Assembly: GCA_003523225.1 (NCBI GenBank)
Contig: DPGK01000031.1
Span: 8,387 to 55,136 of the forward strand
Reading direction: 5' to 3'
DNA length: 46,750 nt
Source: Clostridiales bacterium
GTDB lineage: Bacteria > Bacillota > Clostridia > Oscillospirales > CAG-272
The notes under the pieces: generated by a model
Told to the model about the DNA's origin: nothing
Seen by the model: only the letters and a program-made list of their open reading frames with translations
The model's database searches: none
Program-made: the position numbers and the translations under genes
Shown here: one piece after another, positions 33,323 through 42,248 of the stretch
How the letters are laid out: every line of letters starts with the position of its first letter
Numbering within the stretch: position 1 is the first letter of the stretch

Positions 33323-34261
33323 TCAGCTTTGCGCCGAAAAGACCTCGCGGCGGATACGGCACAACTCGGAAATAAAGCTCTTTTCAAGGTCGGTAAGGCT
33401 GTGGTCGAGGCGGCGCAGCATCACGTCCTTGTAGGTTATCCCGCTGTCGGCACAGCGCCGCTGAACCAGTCCGCAGCGCCGCAGCAGCTCCTCAGGCTCC
33501 GGGGACGACCACATGAAGGTCCCGGGGTTTTGGGCAAGCAGCTCAAGGCAGGCGGCGCGATCCGAAACAAATATGCGCCTGCCCGCTGATCTTGCCGCGA
33601 CGGTGTCTGCATTTCCTTTTCCGGTGGGCAACAGCGGTATCGAAAGAGTGGGACAGCTCACCTCAATCAGAGACGAAAGCTCGTCAAAGCAGGTATCATC
33701 CTTTGCCGCCAGCGGGCAGTCTGAGCCGAACACCGGCATGGGTGTGAATTCGGCTACCAGCTCGTAGTTTATTCCCCGCGTGTCAAGCCGTGTTTTGTAA
33801 AACCTGTCCTGCTTTGCGTCGTAGCGCAGAATTCCGAGACTGCAGGTACCATCCGCTACGGCGGATATGGTCTCGGTGCTGTCAGCCTCGCGGTAGATGA
33901 CTTCAAGTGCCGGGGCGGAATCAAGCCCGGCGGATATTATTGCAAAGGTTCTGGCGATATATCCCGCTCCGGGAGCGGAAAGCGAAAAACGCTCCTTGCG
34001 CACCGTGCCGTTTCTGAACATTTCCTCGACCGAGTCAACCTCGGCGAGTATTTTTTTTGCGTATTGCAGAAAGACCTCGCCGTCCGGCGTCGGCGCCATG
34101 CCACGCGGCGTGCGCTCAAACAGCTCCGCGCCGAGAGCTGCTTCAAGCTCCCTCAGCGCCCGGCTGAGGTTTGGCTGACCGATATAAAGCCGCTCGGCGG
34201 CACGGCTCAGCGAGCCTGATTCGGCAATTTCAAGTGCGTATCTGAAGTACAGCAGATTCAT
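33323..34261 (-). CDS. LysR family transcriptional regulator
   Basis: The 312-residue protein has the N-terminal winged helix-turn-helix of LysR regulators (LYFRYALEIAESGSLSRAAERLYIGQ, LSRALRELEAALGAELFER), followed by the two-lobe effector domain. The gene stands alone, with a terminator behind it. The target gene and effector are not evident; the 400-bp upstream region (34262-34660) contains palindromes that might include its site. QueT, the next minus-strand gene upstream, points the same way and is not divergent, so the usual divergent-target clue is missing. Confidence 0.92.
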   Translation of the reverse strand: MNLLYFRYALEIAESGSLSRAAERLYIGQPNLSRALRELEAALGAELFERTPRGMAPTPDGEVFLQYAKKILAEVDSVEEMFRNGTVRKERFSLSAPGAGYIARTFAIISAGLDSAPALEVIYREADSTETISAVADGTCSLGILRYDAKQDRFYKTRLDTRGINYELVAEFTPMPVFGSDCPLAAKDDTCFDELSSLIEVSCPTLSIPLLPTGKGNADTVAARSAGRRIFVSDRAACLELLAQNPGTFMWSSPEPEELLRRCGLVQRRCADSGITYKDVMLRRLDHSLTDLEKSFISELCRIRREVFSAQS

Positions 34262-34660
34262 TTTATTGTCTCCGTTGTTTTATTGTGAATTAGCCAATTG
34301 TAAAACTGCGTTTTACAATTGAGATCCGCGCGGCGGGGATACGCGCGCTTATCGCCGCCCGCCAAAATCGCGGATTTTGGCAGCTCCCCTCGGCGCGCGG
34401 ACTCGCTTTGCACGTCTATGCGTTGTTTTTTCGTCGGCAAAGCAACCGAAAAAACGGATCTTATTTAAGATCTTTGACTTTTACAATCGGCTATTTATTG
34501 TAAATGCATCGACGTAGCGGCGGCTGTGGATGACCGCCGACCTCGCTTTGCAATCGTTTTGTCTAATAAACCTTTGTCCGCCTTTTGCGTTCCGCGCTTG
34601 CGCGTCCCGGAATGTGCGGGTATCGCGTTTCTGCCCTTGATATCCGGTGCTTGCGTAGCC
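34262..34660. other. Intergenic region with several short palindromes
   Basis: No gene is seen. Four perfect hairpins are present: CAATTGTAAAAC-TGC-GTTTTACAATTG (34295-34321), GCCAAAATC-GCG-GATTTTGGC (34361-34381), GTTTTTTCG with CGAAAAAAC (34425-34455) and GATCTTA-TT-TAAGATC (34457-34472). The modular style recalls the repeats at 28208 and 28458, but the sequences differ. Confidence 0.6.
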
Positions 34661-35158
34661 TCAGTCGCGGAACAGTCTGTCGGCGCCGGTCTTTTTCAGT
34701 GCGGCGATAAGAGCCGCACCCAATATCCACGCGCAGACGATCTCTCCTATTCCGACGGTCAGCGCAAAATAAGGCAGCGAGCCTTCCGCGCCGTATACAT
34801 AGCGCAGGATCAGCGGTACTATCACCACATTTGAGGCGACATACGGCAGCGGGGAGATGAACGGGTGTTTTTTAAGCGCGTAAAGCCCCAGCATTCCGAT
34901 AAGGGACGCCAGCGAGCCGAATACAACGTCCCACGCAGCACAGCCGGTGACGAGGTTGGAGATAAGGCAGCCAAGCGCGACTCCCGGAATTGCGGCAGGA
35001 GTGAACACTCCAAGCACGCAAAACGCCTCGGAAAGTCGGAACTGGATAACGCCGCTTGCAAGTCCTGCGGCGTTTGAGATGAGGGTAAGCACGGTGTAGG
35101 CGGCGGCGATAATTGCGCCGCGGCAGATGAAGCGGGTGGTTTGTTTTGTGTTTTTCAT
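34661..35158 (-). CDS. queT: QueT family queuosine-precursor transporter
   Basis: The 165-residue membrane protein has five to six helices and the QueT features: RGAIIAAAYTVLT at the start, IQFRLSEAFCVL near 37-48, and a GVALGCLISNL helix. QueT is the substrate-binding S-component of an ECF transporter for a queuosine precursor such as preQ1. The energising ECF module is not in the window and is probably shared. A preQ1-like riboswitch in its leader gives independent support for the substrate. AAAGGAT precedes the ATG. Confidence 0.92.
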   Translation of the reverse strand: MKNTKQTTRFICRGAIIAAAYTVLTLISNAAGLASGVIQFRLSEAFCVLGVFTPAAIPGVALGCLISNLVTGCAAWDVVFGSLASLIGMLGLYALKKHPFISPLPYVASNVVIVPLILRYVYGAEGSLPYFALTVGIGEIVCAWILGAALIAALKKTGADRLFRD

Positions 35159-35179
35159 TTTTTATCCTTTCGGACAGCT

Positions 35180-35216
35180 TTAGTTTTGTTTTGTGTGAGG
35201 AAGCTCTCGAACTCAC
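35180..35216 (-). promoter_or_regulatory. preQ1-I riboswitch upstream of queT
   Basis: On the minus strand the stem GTGAG/CTCAC encloses TTCGAGAGCTTC and is followed by an A-rich tail ending in AAAACTAA. This matches the preQ1 class I architecture of a short hairpin plus an A-rich pseudoknot strand with terminal CTAA. The ribosome site AAAGGAT is about 10 bases downstream, so control is probably by sequestration of translation initiation. Confidence 0.8.
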
Positions 35217-35278
35217 ATATACGGAGGGACACAGTTGGTACGCGTTTATATAAAGCGGAAAAGGATCGCGGATCGCTC

Positions 35279-36748
35279 TCAATCCATATTCCGACGGATC
35301 ATCCGGCACAGCTTTTCGGTGGCGGAGGATGCTTCATGTGCGTCCGCTCCCGAGGAATACTGAGCCTTTTCGTATGCGGCGGTGATCTCTGCAATTTCCT
35401 CGTCGGAGCAGAGCCGGCGCCTACTCAGCTTTCCGCGCAGCTGCCGCGGGGTGTCGCTTTTCTTGGCAAACTGCGGCACGGCGTACAGCTGACGCACAAA
35501 TACCGAATAAGCATAGCGCAGACGGGCGTTTTCATCTCCCGCCGCGCGCAGTCCGGCAAGAAAATCCCGGTAGCTTGCGTGCTGCTTTATCGGCTTTCCC
35601 GAACCGCCGACAGAGGCGTTTTGAGACAGCTTTTCCTCGGTGTCAACGTAATTCACCGCATCCTCGCGCATATTGGCGATAAAGTATGTCATACTGCCCG
35701 ACACGGGGGAGAAGATAAGATCCACAAGCCGCAGAAGCAGATTTTTCAGCGATTCAAGCAGACGGCGTATTTCGGTCTGGCGGCGCAAAAGGAATATAAT
35801 AAGTGTGACCGTCACAGTTATGGCAAAGAACACAAATATCCAGTAGTTTACGGTGTCGTTGGCTTCCTTAGCGCCGAATACGAACATATTGAAAAGCGAA
35901 ACGCTTTCTTCATTATTGTCCGGCGAGTAGGAGATATCCGAGGAGGCGCTTTTTGAGTGAACGATGATGTAAAGTATTGCTTTTCCGGCGGTCGCAAGAC
36001 CCACGGCTATCATATATCCGCCAAGCATCAGAACCAGCACGCAGGCTGTAAAGCTGAGCGCCAGCAGCATATTGTATCTGCGCGCGCGTGGAGTCAGAAA
36101 CGCCGTTACAGTTCCGTGGTATGTTTTTGTAAGCGAATTCTGATTCAGCGCAAGCGCGGCGCTGAGGGTGTAGCCGATAAGGCATATGCCGGACATAGCT
36201 CCGGCTCCGCCAAGATAGCCGTAAAAGGCAAAGGCGATGAACATTATGCAGACGCAGGCGACCGAGGTGCGCTGGGACACCAGTCTTTCATAAGGCACGA
36301 ACCACAGCACAGCTCCGCCCGCCATTATCACGGTGCAGAAGAGCATCAAGAAGAAGGGAAGAAGTGAATCCGGCTCGTAGTACGCACCCGGAGTATTCAT
36401 GGCGTACTCATATTCTGCCCATGAGGTGAGCTTCATTATGAAAAAGCCGAGTACGATTATGATGATAAGAGGCACAAGCGCACGACCGAGGCTGAAATAT
36501 TCTCCGTCCGATTCATACCCGCGCGAGTCAGTCTTGCGGTCAAGGCGGATGATCTTTGCCCATAATGCCATAATGAAGTATCCGACCGAAAGCAGCAGGG
36601 CGTTAAGCAAAAGACCTGCAAATCCGGCGTTTACCGAATTATAGATCCCGGACGTGCAGACCGAAAGCACAAAATACAGCGAGGCTATGCTGAACATTCT
36701 GTAAAGGCGGACATACTTTTTTTCGCTGTCGGTGTGAAGCTGTCGCAT
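35279..36748 (-). CDS. Polytopic membrane protein with DUF4129-like C-terminal domain
   Basis: The 489-residue protein has about eight to nine membrane helices over its first 330 residues and a cytoplasmic C-terminal domain. The last part (YRDFLAGLRAAGDENARLRYAYSVFVRQL, then SRRRLCSDEEIAEITAAYEKAQYS) resembles the DUF4129 domain found beside MoxR and DUF58 genes. It is the third gene of that operon. The family is often paired with transglutaminase-like proteins; no such domain is seen here. The function is unknown, perhaps part of an envelope-associated complex. Confidence 0.65.
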   Translation of the reverse strand: MRQLHTDSEKKYVRLYRMFSIASLYFVLSVCTSGIYNSVNAGFAGLLLNALLLSVGYFIMALWAKIIRLDRKTDSRGYESDGEYFSLGRALVPLIIIIVLGFFIMKLTSWAEYEYAMNTPGAYYEPDSLLPFFLMLFCTVIMAGGAVLWFVPYERLVSQRTSVACVCIMFIAFAFYGYLGGAGAMSGICLIGYTLSAALALNQNSLTKTYHGTVTAFLTPRARRYNMLLALSFTACVLVLMLGGYMIAVGLATAGKAILYIIVHSKSASSDISYSPDNNEESVSLFNMFVFGAKEANDTVNYWIFVFFAITVTVTLIIFLLRRQTEIRRLLESLKNLLLRLVDLIFSPVSGSMTYFIANMREDAVNYVDTEEKLSQNASVGGSGKPIKQHASYRDFLAGLRAAGDENARLRYAYSVFVRQLYAVPQFAKKSDTPRQLRGKLSRRRLCSDEEIAEITAAYEKAQYSSGADAHEASSATEKLCRMIRRNMD

Positions 36749-36790
36749 AGCTTACTCTTATCTCCTTTCTCGGGCGGTATACGGGTGTTA

Positions 36791-37993
36791 TCAGAGGCTG
36801 AAGAATACGTCGATGTCGCCGGGTATCGTCCCGGTGGTGTTGCGTGTGGTGGCAATATAAAATACTACGTTTACTCCGTGCGTGCGCATGACCCGGCAGA
36901 AATTCAGCATCCTGCCGTCGATATAGGAGGAAACGACGATAAGATTTTCGTTTTCACCGAAAACGGCAGGGGATGCGGCGGCAAAGTCAAACATGCGCTC
37001 GGGCGGGAGCGAAATTGACAGGGGCAGTACCGCCAGCGTGCGCAGTGCGTCAAGCATACGGCTTCTGCCGCGCCACGGACCGTAGGTGGATATTCCCCCG
37101 TCGCCGTCCCGGTCTGTGGGAATAAAGCATTCATCCTCAAGTCCCGGAAGAGGAGGCGCGTTGACGAAAAGCCTGACCGGTACATCCTCGGCGGCAATGC
37201 GGTCAAGCAGTGAGGCGCAGACCGTTATACATCTTTCCACCGATGAAGGGTCGGAGGGAGTGTCGGGGCGCTGTTCGATGGGGCGGGAGTTCATGTTGAG
37301 GAGGAGTGAAAAACGGTGGCGGACGGTCTTTTCCTCGATATTGACCATCAGCCTGCCGTGAACGGCGGTGGATTTCCAGTTTATGCGATTCATAGGATCC
37401 CACACGGTGTACTCGCGCGAGCCGCAGATACGCTGCGGATCTGTAACCGGACACAGCGCCGAGATAATATCTCCGCATAACAGGCGCGAGGACGCAAAAC
37501 GTCCTTCCAGCGGCTCGGGCAGAGGCAGTACGACAAGAGATGTGCGCCCGTGCTCCGTTGGCTCAAGACGTTTTGACACGGTGTTGAGTCCCAGAATATC
37601 CCCGACGCTCACCACCGCGCCGCCGAGATGATACTCGCCGCGTTTTTTTGCCCGTATCCTCCAGCGGCGGCGGATGCGGGAATTGCTGTGCAGTACAAAC
37701 AAAGACTGCATTGACCGCGTGGTATTCACACGGCGCTTGCCGCTTTGGCGGTCGGTCTCGATAAGGGTAAATTCAAGTCCTTCGGGAAGGTCGGTGTCGG
37801 CTTTGAGATACGGGATGGGCAGGTGTCCCTCATTCCTTATTTCCTCGTAAAGATAAACGTCGTCTCCGACTATGACCTCAGAGGAGGAAAAGGTCGCGGT
37901 GTAGGAGAGCTTATCGAAGGCGCGGCGCTTGTAAAGATCGTACTCTATGACCACTGCGGCTACCAAAGCAATAAACACGGCTAAAAACAGCAT
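36791..37993 (-). CDS. DUF58 domain protein
   Basis: The ATG at 37993 follows AAAGGAGG and gives 400 residues; the longer frame reaches into moxR. One N-terminal membrane helix is followed by a beta-rich extracytoplasmic or cytoplasmic domain and the DUF58 core, with the signature REYTVWDPMNRINWKSTAVHGRLMV near residues 195-220 and a von Willebrand-like part after it. DUF58 proteins nearly always follow MoxR ATPases, which is the case here (49 bases apart). The partner and function are unproven. Confidence 0.85.
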   Translation of the reverse strand: MLFLAVFIALVAAVVIEYDLYKRRAFDKLSYTATFSSSEVIVGDDVYLYEEIRNEGHLPIPYLKADTDLPEGLEFTLIETDRQSGKRRVNTTRSMQSLFVLHSNSRIRRRWRIRAKKRGEYHLGGAVVSVGDILGLNTVSKRLEPTEHGRTSLVVLPLPEPLEGRFASSRLLCGDIISALCPVTDPQRICGSREYTVWDPMNRINWKSTAVHGRLMVNIEEKTVRHRFSLLLNMNSRPIEQRPDTPSDPSSVERCITVCASLLDRIAAEDVPVRLFVNAPPLPGLEDECFIPTDRDGDGGISTYGPWRGRSRMLDALRTLAVLPLSISLPPERMFDFAAASPAVFGENENLIVVSSYIDGRMLNFCRVMRTHGVNVVFYIATTRNTTGTIPGDIDVFFSL

Positions 37994-38042
37994 CGGCGGC
38001 GTTCCTCCTTTCCGGATAGTGAAGTAGCGGTGACGGTGCGCG

Positions 38043-38999
38043 TCAGTTTGCTCCCACAGGGGCGGGTACGCTGTCAAGCACGAATTCAATCAGCTTTTCG
38101 TTGGTATCGGTAAGCCGGACAGTGCCCTGCGAATGGGCGATGATGCGGTGCGAGAGCACCGGAACGGCGACGGCTTTTACATCGTCGGGTATGACATATT
38201 CTCTCCCGTCCATTGCCGCCGCGGTGCGCGAGGCGGCAAGCAGAGCCAGTGTTCCGCGCGGACTTGCGCCAAGGCGTATGCGCTCGTTTTCGCGTGTGCT
38301 TTGCGTTATGCTGAGGATATAGTCGCGCACGGGTGCTTCGACCCGCACTTTTTTTACCGCTTCCGCGGCGGCGTTGATCTCTGCGGTGGAGGCGACAGGC
38401 TCAAGCGAGGCGAGCGGGGATGAGTCCGAGCCGTGAACGTCCATCATTGTGCGTTCGCTTTCGGTCGCGGGGTAGCCGAGCGACAGCTTCATAAGAAAGC
38501 GGTCGCACTGCGCCTCGGGCAGCGGAAATGTACCGAGGGATTCTATCGGGTTCTGTGTAGCTATGACAAAAAACGGGCGCGCCATGGGATAGGTGACGCC
38601 GTCGACCGTGGTCTGGAACTCACCCATACACTCAAGCAACGCGGACTGCGTGCGCGGGGTGGTGCGGTTTATCTCGTCTGCGATCAGTATGTTGGTAAAC
38701 ACCGGACCGCGACGGAAAACAAATTCCGCAGTCTTCTGATTGTAATAGTTGATACCGGTCACATCGGAGGGAAGAAGGTCGGGCGTGAACTGGATCCTTT
38801 TTACCTCACCCGAGACAGAGCGCGCCAGCGCCCGTGCCAGCGAGGTCTTTCCGGTGCCGGGGATATCGTCGAGCAGGACGTGACCGCCCGACAGCAGAGC
38901 ATTGATAATAAGCCTGATCTCGGCTTCCTTGCCGAAGATAACTTTTCCAATATTGCGGCAGACAGCGTCTGCAAGTCTTGATACTTCTCGGATCTCCAT
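38043..38999 (-). CDS. MoxR-type AAA+ ATPase
   Basis: The 318-residue protein carries Walker A (DDIPGTGKTS, about 43-52), Walker B (ILIADEINR, about 105-113), the TQNPIES sensor segment and the C-terminal lid. MoxR ATPases act as chaperones that help insert cofactors or assemble complexes containing VWA/DUF58 proteins. It is the first gene of the moxR-DUF58-DUF4129 operon and lies directly behind a consensus promoter. Confidence 0.93.
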   Translation of the reverse strand: MEIREVSRLADAVCRNIGKVIFGKEAEIRLIINALLSGGHVLLDDIPGTGKTSLARALARSVSGEVKRIQFTPDLLPSDVTGINYYNQKTAEFVFRRGPVFTNILIADEINRTTPRTQSALLECMGEFQTTVDGVTYPMARPFFVIATQNPIESLGTFPLPEAQCDRFLMKLSLGYPATESERTMMDVHGSDSSPLASLEPVASTAEINAAAEAVKKVRVEAPVRDYILSITQSTRENERIRLGASPRGTLALLAASRTAAAMDGREYVIPDDVKAVAVPVLSHRIIAHSQGTVRLTDTNEKLIEFVLDSVPAPVGAN

Positions 39000-39029
39000 A
39001 TGTTCTGCCCCTTTGCATTTATTAATTGT

Positions 39030-39058
39030 ATTATATCATGCGTTCACAAGATTGTCAA
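39030..39058 (-). promoter_or_regulatory. Consensus promoter of the moxR operon
   Basis: On the minus strand TTGACA (39058-39053) and TATAAT (39035-39030) are 17 bases apart, about 30 bases before the moxR ATG. Confidence 0.87.
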
Positions 39059-39184
39059 TAGAGGCATTTAACATCCGCGCGGTATTTGCGGTAAAACTTC
39101 ACCTATCCGGAACTTGCGCATAGACTGAAAACAGAAGTGTCGGGACGTGGTGCACCCCTGCAAGCAAGAAAGGAAGGTCATCCT

Positions 39185-39685
39185 ATGGAAAGAAATGAAC
39201 ACACAAGAGAACCGTATCCCTCCCTGGAGGGAACCGTTGCAAACTGCCGTCTGGCGTGTGAGCTGGCGCGTTCGCATATCGGGGAGCTGAACTCCGTTTC
39301 GGAGTATATATACCAAAGCATAATGTTTGAGGAAACGATGCCGGAGCTGTCTGACATATTTGACGAGCTCGCAATGGACGAAATGAATCATTTCAGGCTG
39401 CTTGGCGAGCTTATACGCACACTCGGCGGCGACCCTGCGCTCCGCACTGCGGTGCGGAACAGCGGCGGACTGGTAATGAGGGAGGATAAGGGCTGCCGCG
39501 CGTATGTTGCCGCGTCGCGTGAGCTGAGGCGCAATATTGCAGATGAGCTGGCAGCGTATAACGAATACATGAGGCTTGCGGCGCTTTCCGAGCGCATGGG
39601 ACAGCTTCCCGCGGCGGCACTGCTGCGCCGAATAGCCGCCGACGAGCGCGAACACAGGCAAAGGCAGGAGGAGCTGCTGAGGTAA
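39185..39685 (+). CDS. Ferritin-like/rubrerythrin-like diiron protein
   Basis: The ATG at 39185 follows AAAGGAAGG; an upstream ATG at 39137 has no ribosome site. The 166-residue all-helical protein has two EXXH motifs (E66-H69 and E154-H157) and upstream Glu residues (E34, E40, E121, E127). This is the usual arrangement of a four-helix ferritin-like diiron site. There is no rubredoxin domain. Such proteins handle peroxide or store iron in anaerobes, which would suit this iron-sulfur-rich cell, but the role is inferred. It is monocistronic. Confidence 0.78.
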   Translation: MERNEHTREPYPSLEGTVANCRLACELARSHIGELNSVSEYIYQSIMFEETMPELSDIFDELAMDEMNHFRLLGELIRTLGGDPALRTAVRNSGGLVMREDKGCRAYVAASRELRRNIADELAAYNEYMRLAALSERMGQLPAAALLRRIAADEREHRQRQEELLR

Positions 39686-39720
39686 GGCTAAAAGACCGAC
39701 TCGCCGTCTGAGAGATATGC

Positions 39721-39753
39721 AAAAAGGGGCTTCACGTTCTCACGTGACGCCCC
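39721..39753 (-). terminator. Terminator of the eutH gene
   Basis: GGGGCTTCACGT pairs with ACGTGACGCCCC (39726-39753, one mismatch), followed by T5 on the minus strand. It may also end the ferritin-like transcript coming from the other side. Confidence 0.75.
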
Positions 39754-39839
39754 TGAATCCGTACTCATCATTGGGCTTGATATTTTTTATGTTGCGTCAG
39801 GACAGGCTGCCGCATTGAGTGAATCCGGTCGGAAATTTG

Positions 39840-40916
39840 CTATGCCGCTTTTTTGGGGGGTCGGGTCATGACCATTGCAATGACCGTGCCAAGCAATGCT
39901 CCCGTGAATTTTCCTCCCAGCAGCGGAAGTATCATGTCCGGCTGTGTGCAGGATGCAAAGCCCATGTGCGCCGCAAATGCGGATGCGCCGCAGACCAGAA
40001 AAGCACCGCAAAGCACCTTCCCGCGTTTATCCATATCCTTAACCATCACAAGCGCCGGCATCACCGTGATCGTGCCCATGATGATACCTGTGGTACTCGC
40101 GTCATTCAGCCCGGTTTTTTTGCCGATAAAGCGGAAGGGTACCGCAAGGATACGCCGGAGCAATTCCGCAAGAGGCAGACTGCCCAGCATCACAATAGCG
40201 ATAGAGCCTACGATCTCAAGTGCCTCGGTAAGAGAAGCAAGCCCCGGTATCAGCGTTATGCCGGAAATATACTGTACGGCGGCTAAGGTAAGACCAGCGG
40301 TCGCCGCAATCTGGATCAGCCGCGCAAAGCCGGAAAACAGGCGGATAACAATGTCCGGAAAGCGTATCAGCCCAAAAAGCAGAACGCCGGACAAAAGGAA
40401 AATGGGTATGCACTGAAAGAGGATCACGATAAGCGTCAGTCCCTGAAGTAGTCCGCCGACTAAAAGCCCTACGGGCATTGAGATAAGCCCCGCGAGCATC
40501 CCCTTGAGGAAAAAAGGGCGGTCAGCCTCCGGAAGCACGTTCATTCCCACCGGAATTGTAAACACCAGCGTGCAGCCGAACATGGACGAAGCAATAATTC
40601 CCGAAAACCGACCGATCTCCGGATCATTCGCCAGCTCCATTGCAAGCTGATAGCCGCCCATGTCAATGGCAAGCACGCAGCCGAACATGGCGGGATCAAT
40701 TCCGACGGCGGAAAAGACCGGGCGGATAATGCTACCCAGTGCAGTGGAAAGCAACGGTGCCAGGCATATGATCCCGGTCATGGAAAGAGCCATTGAGCCC
40801 ATAAGCAGGAATCCGTCGTCAAACTTCTTCCCGAAGCCGAAGCGGTTTCCGATTATCTTATCAACGCCGCCAAGCAGTGCGCCCGCGGCAATCAGAAGCA
40901 TAAGGATCCGGCTCAT
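39840..40916 (-). CDS. eutH: EutH family ethanolamine transporter
   Basis: The 358-residue protein has about ten to eleven membrane helices. FGCVLAIDMGGYQLAMELA near residue 80-100 and GAFLVCGASAFAAHMGFAS near 305-325 are characteristic of EutH. In other bacteria it imports ethanolamine for breakdown in a microcompartment. No eutABCDL or shell gene is present. Instead the gene begins two bases after a M24 peptidase, in the order peptidase-eutH. The substrate may thus differ from ethanolamine, which is inference. Confidence 0.85.
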   Translation of the reverse strand: MSRILMLLIAAGALLGGVDKIIGNRFGFGKKFDDGFLLMGSMALSMTGIICLAPLLSTALGSIIRPVFSAVGIDPAMFGCVLAIDMGGYQLAMELANDPEIGRFSGIIASSMFGCTLVFTIPVGMNVLPEADRPFFLKGMLAGLISMPVGLLVGGLLQGLTLIVILFQCIPIFLLSGVLLFGLIRFPDIVIRLFSGFARLIQIAATAGLTLAAVQYISGITLIPGLASLTEALEIVGSIAIVMLGSLPLAELLRRILAVPFRFIGKKTGLNDASTTGIIMGTITVMPALVMVKDMDKRGKVLCGAFLVCGASAFAAHMGFASCTQPDMILPLLGGKFTGALLGTVIAMVMTRPPKKAA

Positions 40917-40918
40917 GA

Positions 40919-42163
40919 TTATCTGCGCATTACAGCTTCAATATCGGCAATGGTCCTCGGAATGGCGGCGGACAGGTTTTCACAGCCGTTTTCGGTCACA
41001 AGGCAGTTGTCCTCCACGCGGAAGCCGATGCCCCATTCCTCGTGATAAATGCCCACATCCACGCAAAAGACCATATTCGGCGCAACCGTTTCGGGGACGG
41101 CGATGGCATCGTGACAGTCATATCCGATATGGTGAGCGCCGCCGTGCCACATATAGGTGCCGATTCCGGACACATCCTTCAGTACCCTCGCATCCTTCAG
41201 AAGCTGTGCGTTGTAGCTGCGGATAGTTCCGTCCACATCCTTCATTTTCATACCCGGCCGAATAATTGAAAACATATAATCGGAGGTCGCGAGGGCGCAT
41301 TCGTAAAGCAGCTTCTGCCGGTCTGTGTATTTACCGTTGCAGGGAAAGCCGCGGGAAACGTCGGTTATCAGATTGTCGTACTGTGCGCCCACGTCGTTCA
41401 GCACCATATCCCCGTCCTGCGCCTGACCGGTGTAGGAATAGTAGTGGATGCAGAAATTGTTTGAACCGGCGGAGATGATAGAGGGGAAACCGGGGCCGTC
41501 CGGACCGAACTGACCGATGGCGCGGTCAAATTCCGCCTTGTACTGATACTCATACATACCGGGTCTTGATGCCCTCATCATTGCAAGAATGCCCGCGCCC
41601 GTGATCTTCTCCGCCTGCCTCAGCGCATCGATCTCACAGGGCTGTTTGAGGGTGCGCAGAGAGCGAATGATGGCGTTGGCGTTGCAGATATTGAGAAAGG
41701 GATAATCCTTCCGGACGACATCCGCCATGCCGTGCGCCGCCGTTTCGATGTCGTCGGAGGAATAGCGGAAGAGATCAAGATATATGTTTTCATAACGCCC
41801 GCAAATTGCCATTGCCTGCAGGTCGGGCAGCAGCCTGCCTTCGGGGCGGATGTCGGTAACGCCGGAAAGCTCCGCAGCCTGTTCAGCCGTCAGCCGCCTG
41901 CCTGTCCAGCGCTCCGCCATAGCGTCGCCGGGCAGCAGGTAAAGACGCTCGGAAAAGGTCTCGCCGTCCTCCTTGCAGATCACAAGCACGGAATTTTTCT
42001 GCCCGATACCTGTAAGATACACAAAATTACGCTGGGCGAAAAAGGGGTAATATTCATCGTTGGTCTTGCGGATCTCCCGCCCGGCAAACAGCACGGCTAT
42101 CGAGCCGGGCTTCATTGAAGCGGCAAAACGCCGACGGTTTCCGATAAAAAATGACTTGTCCAT
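40919..42163 (-). CDS. M24B aminopeptidase (Xaa-Pro aminopeptidase-like)
   Basis: The 414-residue protein has an N-terminal AMP_N-like domain (FFAQRNFVYLTGI, LPGDAMAERWTGRR) and a pita-bread C-terminal domain. Metal ligands D257 (LNDVG) and D268 (TDVSRG), the His region (WHGGAHHIGYD) and the last Glu (RVEDNCLVTENG) are present. The fourth ligand, usually Glu in TxEPGxY, is Asp in CVDVGIY, and the following Pro is Val. The enzyme may still bind metal but with changed activity. It would cleave N-terminal Xaa-Pro peptides in the cytoplasm. AGGAG precedes the ATG. It is translated together with eutH. Confidence 0.88.
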   Translation of the reverse strand: MDKSFFIGNRRRFAASMKPGSIAVLFAGREIRKTNDEYYPFFAQRNFVYLTGIGQKNSVLVICKEDGETFSERLYLLPGDAMAERWTGRRLTAEQAAELSGVTDIRPEGRLLPDLQAMAICGRYENIYLDLFRYSSDDIETAAHGMADVVRKDYPFLNICNANAIIRSLRTLKQPCEIDALRQAEKITGAGILAMMRASRPGMYEYQYKAEFDRAIGQFGPDGPGFPSIISAGSNNFCIHYYSYTGQAQDGDMVLNDVGAQYDNLITDVSRGFPCNGKYTDRQKLLYECALATSDYMFSIIRPGMKMKDVDGTIRSYNAQLLKDARVLKDVSGIGTYMWHGGAHHIGYDCHDAIAVPETVAPNMVFCVDVGIYHEEWGIGFRVEDNCLVTENGCENLSAAIPRTIADIEAVMRR

Positions 42164-42248
42164 AAAAACACTCCTGAAAAAACGTTTACGGCGGAATGGG
42201 GCGGTGACTTAAGAAAACATTGAAGCAAAAGACTGTTTAGCTTGACGG

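Noticed and set aside
39137..39184. Upstream start for the ferritin-like protein
   Set aside because: No ribosome site precedes 39137, while AAAGGAAGG fits the ATG at 39185 and the added residues do not look like part of the fold.
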